Assembly (NCBI GenBank): GCA_009760885.1
Contig: CM019707.1
Location: 31,061,687-31,125,686 of the forward strand
Source of the DNA: Achatina immaculata
Taxonomy: Eukaryota > Mollusca > Gastropoda > Stylommatophora > Achatinidae
Direction of reading: 5' to 3'
DNA length: 64,000 bases
Below are positions 22,701 to 34,449 of this stretch, piece after piece. The notes under the pieces are model-generated. The model ran no database searches, was not told the DNA's origin, and was given only the letters and a program-made list of their open reading frames with translations. The position numbers were made by a program, and so were the translations under genes. Position 1 is the first letter of the stretch; every line of letters begins with the position of its first letter.

Positions 22701-22984
22701 TTGTTCCTATCCAAGTTTGCACAACAATATAGCAATATTGTCTCTATGTAACACTGTAATATTATTTTTTCTGACTTTCTAGGAGCAGTATTTCATTTGT
22801 GAGTATCTTCCCCATGTGATTAAAAGATGCAGCTCACCTTATTTTCTGCCACTCTTGTTTCTTCCCACTTTCCTCACTCTTTCTATCTTTTTTTTTTTTT
22901 TTTGTAAAGTTGAATCACATATCCCCACTTTAGTAATGAAACCAGTTTTACCGCAGTCATTTCTCTTATATACATATATCAAGC

Positions 22985-23040
22985 ACACACGCACGAAAGA
23001 GGAAGAGAAAGAGAGAGAGAGAGAGAACGAACGAACGAAC
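22985..23040 (+). repeat. (GA)n/(GAAC)n microsatellite
   Basis: A short GA-rich run followed by (AACG)n, adjoining the tail of the LINE fragment at 23028. Confidence 0.85.
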
Positions 23041-23285
23041 ATACTTTATTTTCAAAGGGTTAAGAATTGGGCACGCAGGCCCGTCTAACATTCTGCCTTT
23101 CATCATACAGCTTTCACTCAATCACAGTCATTCAGCATTTGTTAATGAGCATAATAATCATGAAGACACATTAAATGATTACATAAATAAATAATAAACT
23201 TATCTCATGTCCATACACTCCACACTCTGATTTATGCAACAGCATGAAATAAACTTGCATTCTTACATTCATTCAAAACTAACAA
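23028..23285 (-). mobile_element. 3' UTR fragment of the CR1/L2-like LINE
   Basis: 'tactttattttcaaagggtt' followed by 'gggcacgcaggcccgtctaa' and 'cattctgcctttcatca' matches, in the same orientation, the 3' end of the 2.7 kb LINE at 40215-42965. Only the 3' UTR remains, as expected of severe 5' truncation. Confidence 0.7.
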
Positions 23286-23329
23286 ATTTATGGAAAAGCA
23301 GTATAAAAAAATTAAAACAATCAACAGCC

Positions 23330-23460
23330 TTGGGAGAGAGAGAAAGAGAGAGAGAGAGAAAGAGAGCGAGCGAGTGAGAGAGAGAAAGAAACAGAGCGAG
23401 CGAGAGAGAGAGAGCGAGAGAGAGAGAGAGCGAGAGAGAGTGAACGAAAGAGAGAGAGTA
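23330..23460 (+). repeat. GAGA/GCGA-rich simple repeat
   Basis: Purine tract of GAGAGAGCGAG units. The apparent open frames on both strands are low-complexity artefacts. Confidence 0.9.
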
Positions 23461-23649
23461 CAATTTTATGTTAAAGAAAATAAATGGTTACAGTTTGTAA
23501 TTTCTTGCTTATGTTCCAGGTATCGAGAAGAAAAGAAACGTAATGTTATCTGTAAAGGATGGGGTTGATATTCAGGAGAACTGGCATTTTCACCCTGGAC
23601 TACGCTAACAAAAAGCTTCAAATATACAGGATAAATGGCAGTCAGTCAG

Positions 23650-24990
23650 TCATTTGCATGTCCCTTGCGGAACTTTGCCTCCCTAACAGCTCTCCTGTAT
23701 GCCTCTCGGTTATAAGCAAGATGCCCTGCTGCTGATGCATTCATTCGCAGATTATCAACGATGTCTTGCAGCCATCTTCGCCTTGGTCTTCCTCTCTTTC
23801 TTTTTCCCCATTATGTACCCTTCCGAGACTGTTTTATCTAAATTCTCACGGTGTTTAATATGTCCAAAATATTTAAGTTTTCTCTGTTTAATCCTCTTTA
23901 CTAGCCAGCCTTCTTCAATATTAAGTTCCTGTAGTATGGATATATATATATATATTGTGTGTGTCCATGATATTTGAAGAACTCTTCTGCAGCATTTACA
24001 TTAAAAGGCATTTATGTGGTTCTCAGCTGTTTTGTTAAGTGTCCAGGTCTCACAGGCATATGTTGCAATGGGAAAGATGCATGCCCTTAAAAATCTTCTT
24101 TTTGTTGTTCTGTCTGTTCCTCTCCACAGATTCTTTAGTTGTTTTACTTTCTGAAGAGCGATAGATGTCCTCCTTTTAATTTCTCTCACTGTATCTCCAT
24201 TATTAGTTAGTAGTGATCCAAGATATTCAAAATTCTCCACTTCTTCCAGTTTTTCCTCATTGATACACATTTCAACTGCCTTGTTTGTTTTTTCAGTTGT
24301 CATCAATTTAGTTTTCTTTGCATTAAGATAGAAGTTCTGCTCTTCACTGTTCTTACGGACGGACATAATTAGTTTTTCCATTCCTTTTTGTGTTGTGGAC
24401 AGTAACACTGTGTCATCAGCATATCTAATCTCTGGTATTTCATAACCTCCAATTGTTATGGCATCGTGATATTCGTCTACATTTTCTCTAACATTCCTCA
24501 TTATATTTTCAGTAACAAGTTAAATAAGTAAGGTGACAATATGCACCCCTGACGGACCCCTTGTTTTATATCAAACCAAGTTGTTGTTTCACCATTTATT
24601 CTTACTGCTGCTTGTTGGTCTAGATACAGCAGTGATGTTAATTGTATCAGATGTGTTGGAAATCCCATTATTTCCCATAGTTTCTGGTGTTGTACACAAT
24701 CAAATGCCTTTGAGTAGTCTATAGAGGATAAATATAGATTCACATTAAACTCTCCGCATTTCTCTGTTATTAGTCTCTTAAATTGAATGTTTGATATCTT
24801 GATCTTCTTCCTTACCTGAAACCAGCTTGGACCATAATGACTTCTTCTTCTGTTTTTCTTATGAAGTCTACCCATTATGATTTTTAACAGAATTTTACTG
24901 GCATGACTAATCAGGGCAACAGTTCTGTAGTTTGTGCATAATTTCAGGTTACTCTTTTTTGGTAGGGGTATGAATACAGTTCTTTTCTAA
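23650..24990 (-). mobile_element. LINE family A, long reverse transcriptase copy
   Basis: The minus strand carries the palm (SIDYSKAFDCVQHQKLWEIM; WFDIKQGVRQGCILSPYLFN), the catalytic RYADDTVLLSTT, FEYLGSLLTNNGD and the C-terminal KYFGHI region. It ends in 'tgcaaatgactgactgac'. Frames are intact in 24001-24501 and 24501-24875, broken elsewhere. An (AT)n expansion (23940-23955) interrupts the C-terminal part. No endonuclease. Confidence 0.93.
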
Positions 24991-25059
24991 TTCTAATACG
25001 TACCAAAATTAGTTCACCGAACAAATCTTTAAACAAATTTTTCCAAAATATAGGTAAGT

Positions 25060-25312
25060 ATATCCGATGGTTGGGACATGTGCTTCGAATGACTGACAAC
25101 TCTCTACCAAAAATAGCACTAAGATGGACACCACAGGGGAACAGAAGTAAGGGTAGACCAAAAGAGACATGGAGAAGAACAACAGAAAGGATGTTGAGCA
25201 ATAGAAGGCTCACCTGGGCAAGAGCAGAAAAAAAGGCGAAGGACAGGCATTTGTGGAAAACCCTTGCAGAAGCCCCATGTGCCCTGGGCACTTAAGGTTC
25301 AGAGAGAGAGAG
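25060..25312 (+). mobile_element. LINE family C, 3' end
   Basis: An intact 74-codon frame from MGHVLRMTDNSLPKIALRWT to APCALGT (25071-25295), then an (AG)n tail. It is one of the cleanest family C copies. Confidence 0.88.
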
Positions 25313-25520
25313 ATATCCAGACTCCCTCGCCAAGCCCTCACATGGTCAGCGAAGGGCAAATGAATGCAAGGCAGGCCAAGGGAGACTCTACGTAGAACCA
25401 TCACTAGAGAGAGTACAACTTTGGGATTCATGTCCATCCAAGACCTACAACAGTCCTCTGACATGGAAAAATATGATTTCCGCCCCATGAGCCAATGTTG
25501 GCCCTAAAGGAAAGGGTTAA
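25313..25520 (+). mobile_element. LINE family F, 3' fragment
   Basis: The + strand reads RLPRQALTWSAKGKRMQGRP then RETLRRTITRESTTLG before a stop. This has the 'R.R.....GKR..GRP..TLRRT' pattern of the last residues of RTE-like LINE proteins. It abuts the family C tail directly. Confidence 0.65.
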
Positions 25521-25610
25521 AGTTGTAAGAATCAACATTGATGGTTTTAAACACGTTATTTGAAGAACTTACATTGACTCTTCTTTTGGACTGTCTTTGG
25601 TCGTGTGAAA

Positions 25611-25797
25611 TTAGGCAAGTTCAGCATCGTGTCTATGAAGAACGATCAAATCTGGTCCCAGTTCGCGATGCCAGCAACTAGGCTTCCAGGATCTGATTCG
25701 CTGCCGGATATCTGGTATAATTAACCAAATGAGGGGCATGAAAACATGGCGGCTGTCATTTAGAAGTTCTATGGCCATCCACAGATACGCTACATGT
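25611..25797 (-). CDS. Receptor 1, exon 2 (TM7 and cytoplasmic tail)
   Basis: After an acceptor CAG (25800-25798), one base completes an Arg codon. The frame then gives HVAYLWMAIELLNDSRHVFM, PLIWLIIPDIRQRIRSW and a cysteine-containing tail ending DAELA and TAA, 61 residues. The helix and the motif 'LLND.RHV.MPL.W..PDIRQRI' match exon 2 of receptors 2 and 3. That match, the identical splice phase and the similar length identify this exon. MPLIW occupies the place of the class A NPxxY motif, and PDIRQRI that of helix 8. The intron to exon 1 is 256 bp. Confidence 0.88.
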
Positions 25798-25920
25798 CTG
25801 CGTTGAAGAAGGGAAATAAATTGAATTCATAGTTATTGTGTATGTCTATATGTATGTATACTTTATCTATGTGCCTGCCTGCCTGTATGTGAATCTATAT
25901 ATTTATTCCTTTATCCCCCA

Positions 25921-25992
25921 CCAACCTCTATCTATCTATCTGTCTGTCTGTCTGTCTGTCCGTCCGTCCGTCCGTCCGTCTGTCCATCCATC
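25921..25992 (+). repeat. (TCTG/TCCG)n tetranucleotide repeat in receptor 1 intron
   Basis: Runs of CTAT, CTGT and CCGT tetramers occupy most of the short intron. Confidence 0.9.
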
Positions 25993-26053
25993 TTGTCTGT
26001 GAACACATGAACCAACACGAGAGAAACAAACGAAGGTTTGAGGCTGCCCTTAC

Positions 26054-26892
26054 CTAAAGTCCGTCATGGACAATGAGCTAACGCCGACCAGCGGCAGAAT
26101 GTGGTAGGGAAGTTCAAACATCAAGAGAAGAACAATGCCAAGAACATATGCTTTAAGAGGATCTGTTGGCTCTTCCTCGGCCTGTAGCCGGTAATGTCCG
26201 CCACCTGAGCGAAGACTGGTGTACTTCAAGGCCACTGAAATCATTAAGAGCAAGAACCCTAGAATCAGTGCAGAAATGTCATGGCCGTTTATTATCTGCT
26301 GGAGCGTGAATTTGCGGTTGCAAAGCGTGGAGTTCCCTAACTTCCTAGACTCGATGTTCATGGAGACTGCTACCGGTATTAAGAAAAGAGCGACAATCCA
26401 AGGGCATAGCAAGATGAAAAAGGTTCCAATCCTTGACAATTTTGGACCCATTTTTGTTCGTAGGTCTAACTTTAATAACTGTGTTATGAAAACAGCAATC
26501 AGAAACACGAACAGCCAGTTTTCCACAGCGTTCTGGATAAAATCAACACTAGCACGGACTGTGACCTCCTTACAAGTGAGCAAGTATGTTCTAAACCGGT
26601 CACGTATCATAACTGGAAACTCACTCAACGTGTCGATCAGATAAGCTATGAACAAGCTACATATTAGCTGATTCCTAAGACGTTTGCGAAGAGTTCCGTC
26701 CAAAAGAATAGCCAGAAGAAGCCATATGTTGATGGCTGATCCAAAGACGCATACAAAACCTCTGACGACGTTTGTGGAGATGTCAATGTTTCTCTTGAAT
26801 GCGGCGTAGTCACCGAAAGTCTCATTAACATACTGTCTTTTGTAGTAAATGTCCCTAGCGTTGTATGTGTCATTTGACATCTTCAGTTTCAT
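26054..26892 (-). CDS. Receptor 1, exon 1 (N-terminus to TM6) of a class A-like 7TM receptor
   Basis: A probable plasma-membrane G protein-coupled receptor; the joined product is 341 residues. The exterior N-terminus has sequons at Asn7 and Asn23. TM1 is about 43-64 (Asn55 as in class A) and TM2 about 74-93, where a Tyr stands at the usual Asp position. Cys107 and Cys191 are placed for the TM3-ECL2 disulfide. TM3 is about 120-142 and is followed by DLR (143-145) instead of DRY. TM4 holds Trp165, with TM5 about 204-224 and TM6 about 247-268 with ELPYH (Pro262). The exon ends with the donor GTAAGG inside an Arg codon. ATG at codon 1 has a weak context (C at -3); Met5 has A at -3 and may be used. 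It is more distant from receptors 2 and 3 than those are from each other. The ligand is unknown. Confidence 0.88.
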
Positions 26893-27034
26893 TAGAGAAC
26901 GAACAGGTTTGGGGTGGGAGTGGGGAGAGGTGGTAGTGGGGTAGATGTTTTATTTCTTTTAAAAAAAATGGTCATGAAAATGAGTTAAGTGAACCTGTTT
27001 TGTTTTGTTTTTTTCAGTTCGTCAAATCAGATTG

Positions 27035-27362
27035 AAAATAACTTGTTGCGTTGTATAAACGGATTCTTTAAACTGTGTCTTGTTCTTCTGTTGCGTCGTA
27101 TAAAAGGATTCTTTAAACTGTGTCTTGTTCTTCTGTTGCGTTGTCTAAAAGGACTCTTTAAATTGTGTCTTGTTCTTCTGTTGAGTCGTATAAAAGGACT
27201 CTTTAAACTGTGTCTTGTTCTTCTGTTGCGTCGTCTAAAAGGACTCTTTAAACTGTGTCTTGTTCTTCTGCTGCGTTGTCTAAAAGGACTCTTTAAACGG
27301 TGTCTTGTTCTTCTGTTGTGGTGTCTAAAAGGACTCTTTAAACTGTGTTTTGTTCTTCTAAG
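27035..27362 (+). repeat. 45-bp minisatellite (about 7 units)
   Basis: The unit GTCTAAAAGGACTCTTTAAA + CTGTGTCTTGTTCTTCTGTT + GCGTC repeats about seven times. Since 45 is divisible by three, a 130-codon hydrophobic open frame runs through; it is not a gene. It lies 140 bp upstream of receptor 1. Confidence 0.93.
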
Positions 27363-27439
27363 TATTTGTGCAAATCAGTGATCTCTGGTCCGTCGCCAGG
27401 GGCTGAGAACTCAAGCCAAGAATCTTGTTGCAGTGCTCA

Positions 27440-27640
27440 TTTGAATTTGATTTATCTGAAATAGATTTGATATACTGCATTAAACATTCTGATGTTCAAA
27501 GTGATATTTGAATTTGATTTATCTGAAATAGATTTGATATACTGCATTAAACATTCTGATGTTCAAAGTGATATTTGAATTTGATTTATCTGAAATAGAT
27601 TTGATATACTACACTAAACATTCTGATATTCAAAATTATT
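27440..27640 (+). repeat. 67-bp tandem repeat (3 units)
   Basis: Three units start at about 27441, 27508 and 27575 with 'ttgaatttgatttatctgaa'. The third is slightly diverged. Confidence 0.92.
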
Positions 27641-27689
27641 ATCACTGAAAAAAGTTTAGTTTACATATTGTTAAAATATATATGCATAA

Positions 27690-27860
27690 CACGTCCACCC
27701 AGAATCTAAAAACGGGTACCAGAGGAATCTGGGAAGGTAAATGCGGCCAGGCGTGGTACTGACCACGTCAGACTTTCATGTGCCGAAGGTCTTGGAAATA
27801 CGGACCTAGCACCATGTCCCCCAGTGTCTTAATGGCTTGGAAATGGGGATTTTACCTTCA
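27690..27860 (+). mobile_element. SINE family S1, decayed body
   Basis: It shows the S1 order 'aacgggtacc', 'ggccaggcgtggtactgacc', 'atgtgccgaaggtcttgg' without a tRNA-like head. Confidence 0.6.
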
Positions 27861-27879
27861 CATTACACATAAACAGTGA

Positions 27880-29937
27880 AGTTGAGGAGATAGGTATAGA
27901 TGAATTATGGAATTCTTACAGCACAGCCATAATCACAGCAGCAAAAGCAAGCGCTGGACTGAAAACCAAATAGAAAAGCATAGATATCAGAAAACACATG
28001 GCAGTATATACATGAGAGATGAGCAGTCAAATTAGACATGTTGAATGCAAAAAACAGATCTTGGAAAAGATCTGGTGAAAGCAACATACGAAGAAATAGA
28101 CAAGAAAGTAAAAAGTTCAGCTAGAAGGGATAAAAGAGAATACATAGACAATATGCGAAAGAGGCAGAAAAAGCAGCAAAAACAGGAGACAGCAAAACTT
28201 TAGATAACATACAAAAAGGCTAACAGGTACTATTACATCTAAAGAAAGACCAATCCTTAGCAAAACTGGAACCCTATTAACATCAAGTAAAGACCAAAAG
28301 CAAAGATGGCCTGAACACTTCCAAGAAATACTTAATCGACTACACCCAAAAGAATTGTTAAACCTTGAAACCAACTTACCAGCCCCACAACTAAATGTCA
28401 GCCTAGAGGAAATTAAATTGCATGAAATTGAAACAGCAGTGAATTTAATGGCTAACAAAAAAGCTGCAGGTGAAGATGAAATAACACCCGAAATGCTAAA
28501 AGCTATCAATAGTGACAACATGACACAACTACAGAGAATGTTTAATCAGATTTGGAAAGAAGAAAAGGTCCCTTCTAAATGGAAAAAAGGAATCATTGTT
28601 AAAATACCAACAAAAAAAATTCAACCTCAGTGACTGTAACAATTGGAGATATCAGTTGTGTCAAAAGTATTTTGGACGATCATTTTGAATAGACTTAAAG
28701 ATATAGTGGATACCACAATGAGAGAAGAACAAGCAGGATTTCAAAAAGGGAGAAGCTGTCTCGACCAGATCTTTACTCTAAGAATAATACTTGAAGAACA
28801 TATTGAAAAGCAGAAAACATTAATACTGAACTTCATAGACTTTAAAAAGGCATTTGATAGCATACACAGAGATTCATTATGGAGAATTTTAAGTCTATAT
28901 GGAATACCATCTAAAACTGTCAACATCATTAAGGACTTCTACAATGGATATGTTTGTGCAGTCAAGACATAAGAAGGGATGAGTGAATGGTTCCAGATTG
29001 AAACAGGTGTGAAACAAGGATATATACTGTTTCCTTTGCTTTTTGGGATTACAACAGACTTCATAATGAAAAAATGCTGCACAGGTAACACAGGTATTAA
29101 CTAGGTACATGAGACCCAACTAGAAGATCTTGATTTTGCTGATGACATAACTCTTATCAGTAACAATGTGAATTCTATGCAAGAAAAAATAGACAGCCTG
29201 TCTTCACTGGCTAGCAAAATAGGACTTGAAATTAACAAAGACAAAATAAAAATAATGAAAATTCCCATTGATCAAAATAGAAAAATACACATAGAAGGGA
29301 CAGATATTGAAGAAGTCAATCAATTTGCATACCTTGGCAGCTACATAGACCAGGATGGTGACACTAGAAAGGAAGTTAGAATCAGAATTGCAAAAGCAAC
29401 ATAGATCTTCAAGAATCTTGAGAACATATGGAATTCAAAAGTTATAAGCACAAAACCAAGTTAAGGCTATTCAATTCAAATGTAATATCCACCCTCTTTT
29501 ATGCATGCGAAAGCTGGAAAACAACTAAAGAAATAGACAAGAAATTAGACTCTTTTGAAAACAAATGCCTAAGGAAAATACTCGGCATCACGTGGAATGA
29601 ATTCAAGAACAATGCAGAGATAAGACAGATGAGCGAACAACAACCAATCACATGGTTGATCAGGAAAAGGAGATGGACATAGGTTGGTCATTTGATGAGA
29701 AGAAATGATCAGAGAATCCTAAAACAAGCTATCAAGTGGAAAACAACAGGCCAAAGAAAAAGAGGCAGACCACGTGAAACTCTGAAGAGGACATTGTTAA
29801 GAGAGGCCAAATTAACAGGCATAAATTCCTTTGATGAGGTTGAAAGACTCGCCGAAGACAGGAAAAATTGGCGAACTACCTTGTGAGCCCTATGTGACGT
29901 TTAACGGCACGGGAAGGATATAAGATATAAGATAAGA
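27880..29937 (+). mobile_element. LINE family B, longest copy (reverse transcriptase)
   Basis: At about 2.05 kb this is the longest family B copy. In order: NKKAAGEDEITPEMLKA (start of the RT domain), REEQAGFQKGRSCLDQIFTL, NFIDFKKAFDSIHRDSLWRI, then QIETGVKQG, LDFADDITLIS (the FADD active site), FAYLGSYIDQDGDTRKEVRI, ACESWKTTKEIDKKLDSFEN and the basic C-terminus, with stop and 'taacggcacgggaaggat' plus an (ATAAG)n tail. Stops and frameshifts at about 28632, 28971, 29404 and 29682 inactivate it. The endonuclease is absent, so it is 5'-truncated. It belongs to the RTE group or a near relative. Confidence 0.93.
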
Positions 29938-29939
29938 TT

Positions 29940-30860
29940 GATAAAGTAACCACATTCTCTTTTACATCGCCGTCTAAAATGCTCCATGTAGTACTTTTCT
30001 TTCTGAGACTTCCAAGTCCAGTCCATCACTTTAAACTCGCTAATGTTACACACAAGCACACACAGAAAGACTGGCATACACACGTGTGAAAGTACTACGT
30101 GTAATGCATATATTCGTATAACGTAGATGTCACCAATACAATACATTTACTGCATCACTTTTTTAGAAACGTAATTAACACACAATCTTTATCGCTTTTC
30201 ATTTTTTTATGTAAACCCTAGTGAACAAAATTTAACAAATGAAGTATTTCAAAACATATCAGTATTTAGTATATATCTAACTGCTACAGAGATATTATAC
30301 TTATTGAGCTGATTTTGAATATCACTATTCAGAGGAACATTTATTCAATATTCTGTCTAATTTTTCGCCAAACTAAACTGTAAATTCAGTCAAGGTGTCC
30401 TCAGCCCGAAGAAAGCAAACTACTAACAGAATCCGCGAAGCACTGTTTATCTGGCATACGATCGGCCTGGAGACATTTCGCTGAATTAATCAACGTTTTG
30501 CTGGCGCGGAAAAAAATGTGGGCGGATTCTGGTCTTGAGTTTCAAGTTGACTTGGTAGAGAGAAACAAAAACTTGCACTTTTGTTGTGGTTGCTTTCAGT
30601 GTGCGAGAATAGTGCTGTAAGAAGTGATGATGTTAATATGGTGGCCACGGTCTCTCTTTCTCACGCAACACTCACACTAAAACACACATGTTTACACTTC
30701 AGTATCAGGGATTATTAGATAATGAGAAGACAAGCCTGCTTCTAGTAAGAGAGGTAGATAGAGGTGTATGATTCAGTTTTAGAAAACAGCAAAGGAAGTG
30801 AAGAACATGAAGTTAAAAACACACAAATGGCAGAAAGTATGAAAGTAAGATGACAATGTA
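29940..30860. other. No recognised feature
   Basis: Mixed AT-rich sequence with no open frame of note, no array and no family match. Confidence 0.45.
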
Positions 30861-30864
30861 TTAA

Positions 30865-31320
30865 TGAGAAACATACAACATCCAATATTTCGGCGTCAGC
30901 CTTTTTCAATGATTACATACAAGAACAACACAATGCATAAATAAAAAGAAGAAAAATTCAAAGCAAATTTGCCCTAAAGACGGGAAAAAATTGAAACGAT
31001 GATTGGTTGGGAGACGATAAAAAAAACAACTTCGACCAATCGGATGTCAACGGCGTGTAGGTGGTGAAAGGGAGAGAACAATATGAAAAAGGGGGGGGCA
31101 TGGGAAGAGACTAGGAAGCAATAAATATATTATAACTGCCAGAGAAGACAGGGAGAGCTGGGAGATAACGCTAAAAGTTAGGAATGAAAAGCTGCAGCGA
31201 AATGAATGGGGCTAAGACAAGAAAGTAGAGCACGAATAGCAGCAGACAGCAGGTGAGAATCCAAAGAAGTTTAAAAGAAGCTGAATATTTTGTTAATTCC
31301 AGCTGGGTGGAGACAGCCAG
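30865..31320. mobile_element. Possible Penelope-like element border
   Basis: 'catccaatatttcggcgtca' followed by 'gcctttttcaatgatt' is reminiscent of the border sequence of Penelope-like retroelements. No coding part of such an element was found nearby. Weak call. Confidence 0.25.
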
Positions 31321-31954
31321 CCTGGAAACTAAGGCGCTGTTATAGAGCCTTCCGAAATCGTACATCAGAAGAACAGGAGCGGTTTTGCACTAACAGAAAT
31401 GTCCCGTTTTCCTGGGTGGTTTCTTTGACAGAAGTGTTTTGCCACAGGTGTCCTTGCCCGCTTGGAAATGTCATTAAGATGTTGACGAAAACGATCTCCT
31501 AAGAACTCCTGCTTCTAAGAATATACCAGGCCGACGTGGGACGTGTCGGAACTAGCAAGGCATATAACGGCGACACAGCTCCAATCAATGCCATTTCGAA
31601 GAAGTTCATTGAATAGCCACCGTGCTCCAAGTAACCATTTAGAGAGCAGACATGCAGTCCAGAAAACAGTGCCTTCAAAAAGCATAGAAGAAAATCAAGA
31701 ACACTAACTGTTTGAAATACAGAGGTTTTGCTTAACTTATAGGCAGCAGACTTCGTACTTTAGTTGACCAATCATTTTGCTTGAGTAGTCTGCACTGGAT
31801 CAGATTAATAACCTCATTCGTTTCTTGACGTCTCTGTTTCTCCACGCGTTTTTTTTTTTCAACAGACTCTACGCTAAACTGCTTCTTCCTTCATGCCTTA
31901 GAGATGATGCAAGAAAGAGAAGATACTAAATTTATACTTACAGGGCACTGAAAT
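31321..31954. other. No recognised feature
   Basis: A few short open frames; nothing recognisable. Confidence 0.4.
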
Positions 31955-34245
31955 TGATATTCATTCATTCATTTGCATGTCCCATGTGGAACTTTCCCTC
32001 CCTAACAGCACTGCTGTAGGCCTCTCCTTTGTGAGCAAGATGGCCTGCTGCTGATGCATCCATTTGCAGATCATCAACGATGTCTAGAAGTCATCTTCGC
32101 CTTGGTCTTCCTCTCTTTCTTTTTCCCATTATGTACCCTTCCAAGACGTTTTCTCTAGATTATCATGACGTTTAATGTGTCCAAAATATTTAAGTTTCCT
32201 CTCTTTAATCTTCTTTACTAGCCAGCCTTCTTCAATACTAAGTTCTTGTAGTATGGATATATTTGTTCTTTTTTGTGTCCATGATATTTGAAGAACTCTT
32301 CTGCAGCATTTACATTCAAAGGCATTTGTGTGTTTCTCAGCTGTTTTGTTAAGTGTAAAGGTCTCACAGGCATATGTTGCGATTGGAAAAATGCATGCCC
32401 TTAAAAATCTTATTTTTGTAGTTCTGTCTGTTCCTCTCCACAGATTCTTTAGTTTTTTTACTTTCGGAAGAGCTACAGATGTCCTCCTTTTAGTTTCCCT
32501 CATTGTATCTCCATTATTACTTAGCAGTGATCAAAGATATTCAAAACTCTCCACTTCTTCCAGTTTTTTCTCATTGATACATATTTCAGCTGCCTTGTTT
32601 GTTTTGTCAGTCGTCATCAATTTAGTTTTCTTCGCATTAAGATAGAGGTTTTGCTCTTTGCTGTTCTTACGGACTGACATAATTCGTTTTTCCATTCCTT
32701 TTTTGTGTTGTGGACAATAATACTGTGTCATCAGCATATCTAATCTCTGGTATTTCATAACCTCTAATTGTTATGGCATCATAATATTCTTTGTCTACGT
32801 CTTCTCTAACATTCCTCATTATATTTTCAGTATACAAGTTAAATAAGTAAGGCGACAATATGCACCCCTGACGGACCCCTTGTTTTATGTCAAACCAAGT
32901 TGTTGTTTCACCACTTATTCTTACTGCTGCTTGTTGGTCTAGATACGGCAGTGATGTTAATTGTATCAAATGTGTTGGAAATCCCATTTTTTCCATTAAT
33001 TTCCAAAGTTTCTGGTGTTGTACACAATCAAATGCCTTTGAGTAGTCTATAAAGGATAAATATAGATTAGCATTAAACTCTCTGCGTTTTTCTATTATTA
33101 ATTTTATATTGAATATATGATCTCTCACTTAACAAAACAGCTGAGAAACACATAAATGCCTTTGAATGTAAATGCTACAGAAGAGTTCTCCAAATATCGT
33201 GGACACAAAAAAGAACAAATATATCTATACTACAAGAGCTTAATATTGAAGAAGGCTGGCTAGTGAAGAGGATTAAAGAGAGAAAACTGAAATATTTTGG
33301 ACACATTAAACGTCATGATAATTTAGAGAAGACTGTATTGGAAGGATACATAATGGGAAAAAGAAAAAGAGGAAGACCAAGACGAAGATGGCTGCAAGAC
33401 ATCGTTGACGATCTGGAAATGGATGCAACAGCAGCAGGCCATCTTGCTCACAACCGAGAGGCCTACAGGAGTGCTGTTTGGGAGGCAAAGTTCCGCAAGG
33501 GACATGCAAATGAATGAATGAATATGATCTCTTGATCCTCTTCCTTGCATGAAACCAGCTTGGACCATATTCACTTCTTCTTCTATTTTCTTTCGAAGTC
33601 TACCCATTATGATTTTTAACAGAATTTTACTGGCATGACTAATCAGGGCAACAGTTCTGTAGTTTGTGCAGGTTTCCTTTTTTCAGGTTACCTTTTTTGG
33701 CAGTGGTATGAATAGAGTTCATTTCCATTCTTTTGGCCAAATACCTGAGTGCCATATCTTTTTACATAGTGCATGATAGATTGTTGCACATTCCTTTCCT
33801 CCTGCTTTAATAAATTCAGCTGTTATCTCATCACATCCTGGTGATTTACCATTTTTCAGATCCTTTATTGCCCATAAAACTTCTTCTATTGTCGGTTCGG
33901 GTTCTTTCTCTTCCAATACTAATTCACACTGTTGATTTCTGCTTTCACAGTCAGTGGTTTCATACATTCCTCTGCAATATTCCTTCCATCATTCTAGAAT
34001 TTCCTCTGTCTCTGTCAAGGTATTCCCCATCTCATCATAAATTACATTTAGCTTAGGTGTGACATTTTTCGTCAATGTCTTCATTTCTTTAAACATTTCA
34101 CTCTCTCTTCCACACTTCTGATATCCTTCTATTCTTTCACAACAATCTTGTATGCACTGTTTTTTGTCTTTTCTTATGTTTCTTCCTCCTTCTTTTGTTA
34201 AAGATTTATATTTCTCTTTGTTGTTGTTTGAAACTGGTATAATGC
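31955..34245 (-). mobile_element. LINE family A, longest copy, split by a nested family A insertion
   Basis: About 1.9 kb of element, not counting the insert at 33126-33521. On the minus strand it starts with linker sequence (NVIYDEMGNTLTETEEILE). It continues into the RT domain (SPGCDEITAEFIKAGGKECA; IWHSGIWPKEWK), the palm (SKAFDCVQHQKLWKLM), RYADDTVLLSTT, the thumb, and the KYFGHIKR segment, ending in (ATTC)n on the + strand. The 'GCDEITAEF...' and 'W..WK...IPLPKKG' blocks are close to BovB/RTE. It has several frame breaks and no endonuclease. Confidence 0.93.
33126..33521 (+). mobile_element. Nested LINE family A insertion with 11-bp target-site duplication
   Basis: A 396-bp, 5'-truncated family A copy in opposite orientation to its host. 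ATATGATCTCT occurs immediately before (33115-33125) and after (33522-33532) it, an exact 11-bp duplication. The last 84 codons are open and the tail is 'aaatgaatgaatga'. This is direct evidence for target-primed insertion and for two rounds of family A activity. Confidence 0.95.
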
Positions 34246-34254
34246 ACACTATTT

Positions 34255-34325
34255 TCAGCGGCAGCAGCAGCAGGATGATGATGATGATGACGATGACGAT
34301 GATCAGGATGGCGACGAGTAGCGAA
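34255..34325 (+). repeat. CAG/GATGAC-rich simple repeat
   Basis: A short (CAG)n then (GATGAC)n stretch between two LINE fragments. Confidence 0.8.
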
Positions 34326-34445
34326 GTAAAGAAAGAAACAAGCTTTATTTTTAAAGTGTGAGGAATTGGCCCCACTGGCCTGCGTAATATCTATCCTTTA
34401 TTAGTGAACTTTCATTCAGCATCTGTAGAGTATGAGTATTAAAAG
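34325..34445 (-). mobile_element. 3' UTR fragment of the CR1/L2-like LINE
   Basis: 'caagctttatttttaaagtg' followed by 'ggcctgcgtaatatct' and a 'ttcattcagcatctgt' block matches the fragments at 23028 and 40215, same orientation. Confidence 0.65.
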
Positions 34446-34449
34446 CTTA

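Noticed and set aside
26219..26644. 141-codon open frame on the + strand opposite receptor 1
   Set aside because: It is the antisense shadow of the receptor exon. The minus strand frame has homologues, splice sites and membrane segments.
26989..27381. 130-codon hydrophobic open frame that might be a membrane protein
   Set aside because: It is produced entirely by a 45-bp minisatellite; the repeated 15-residue block has no other support.
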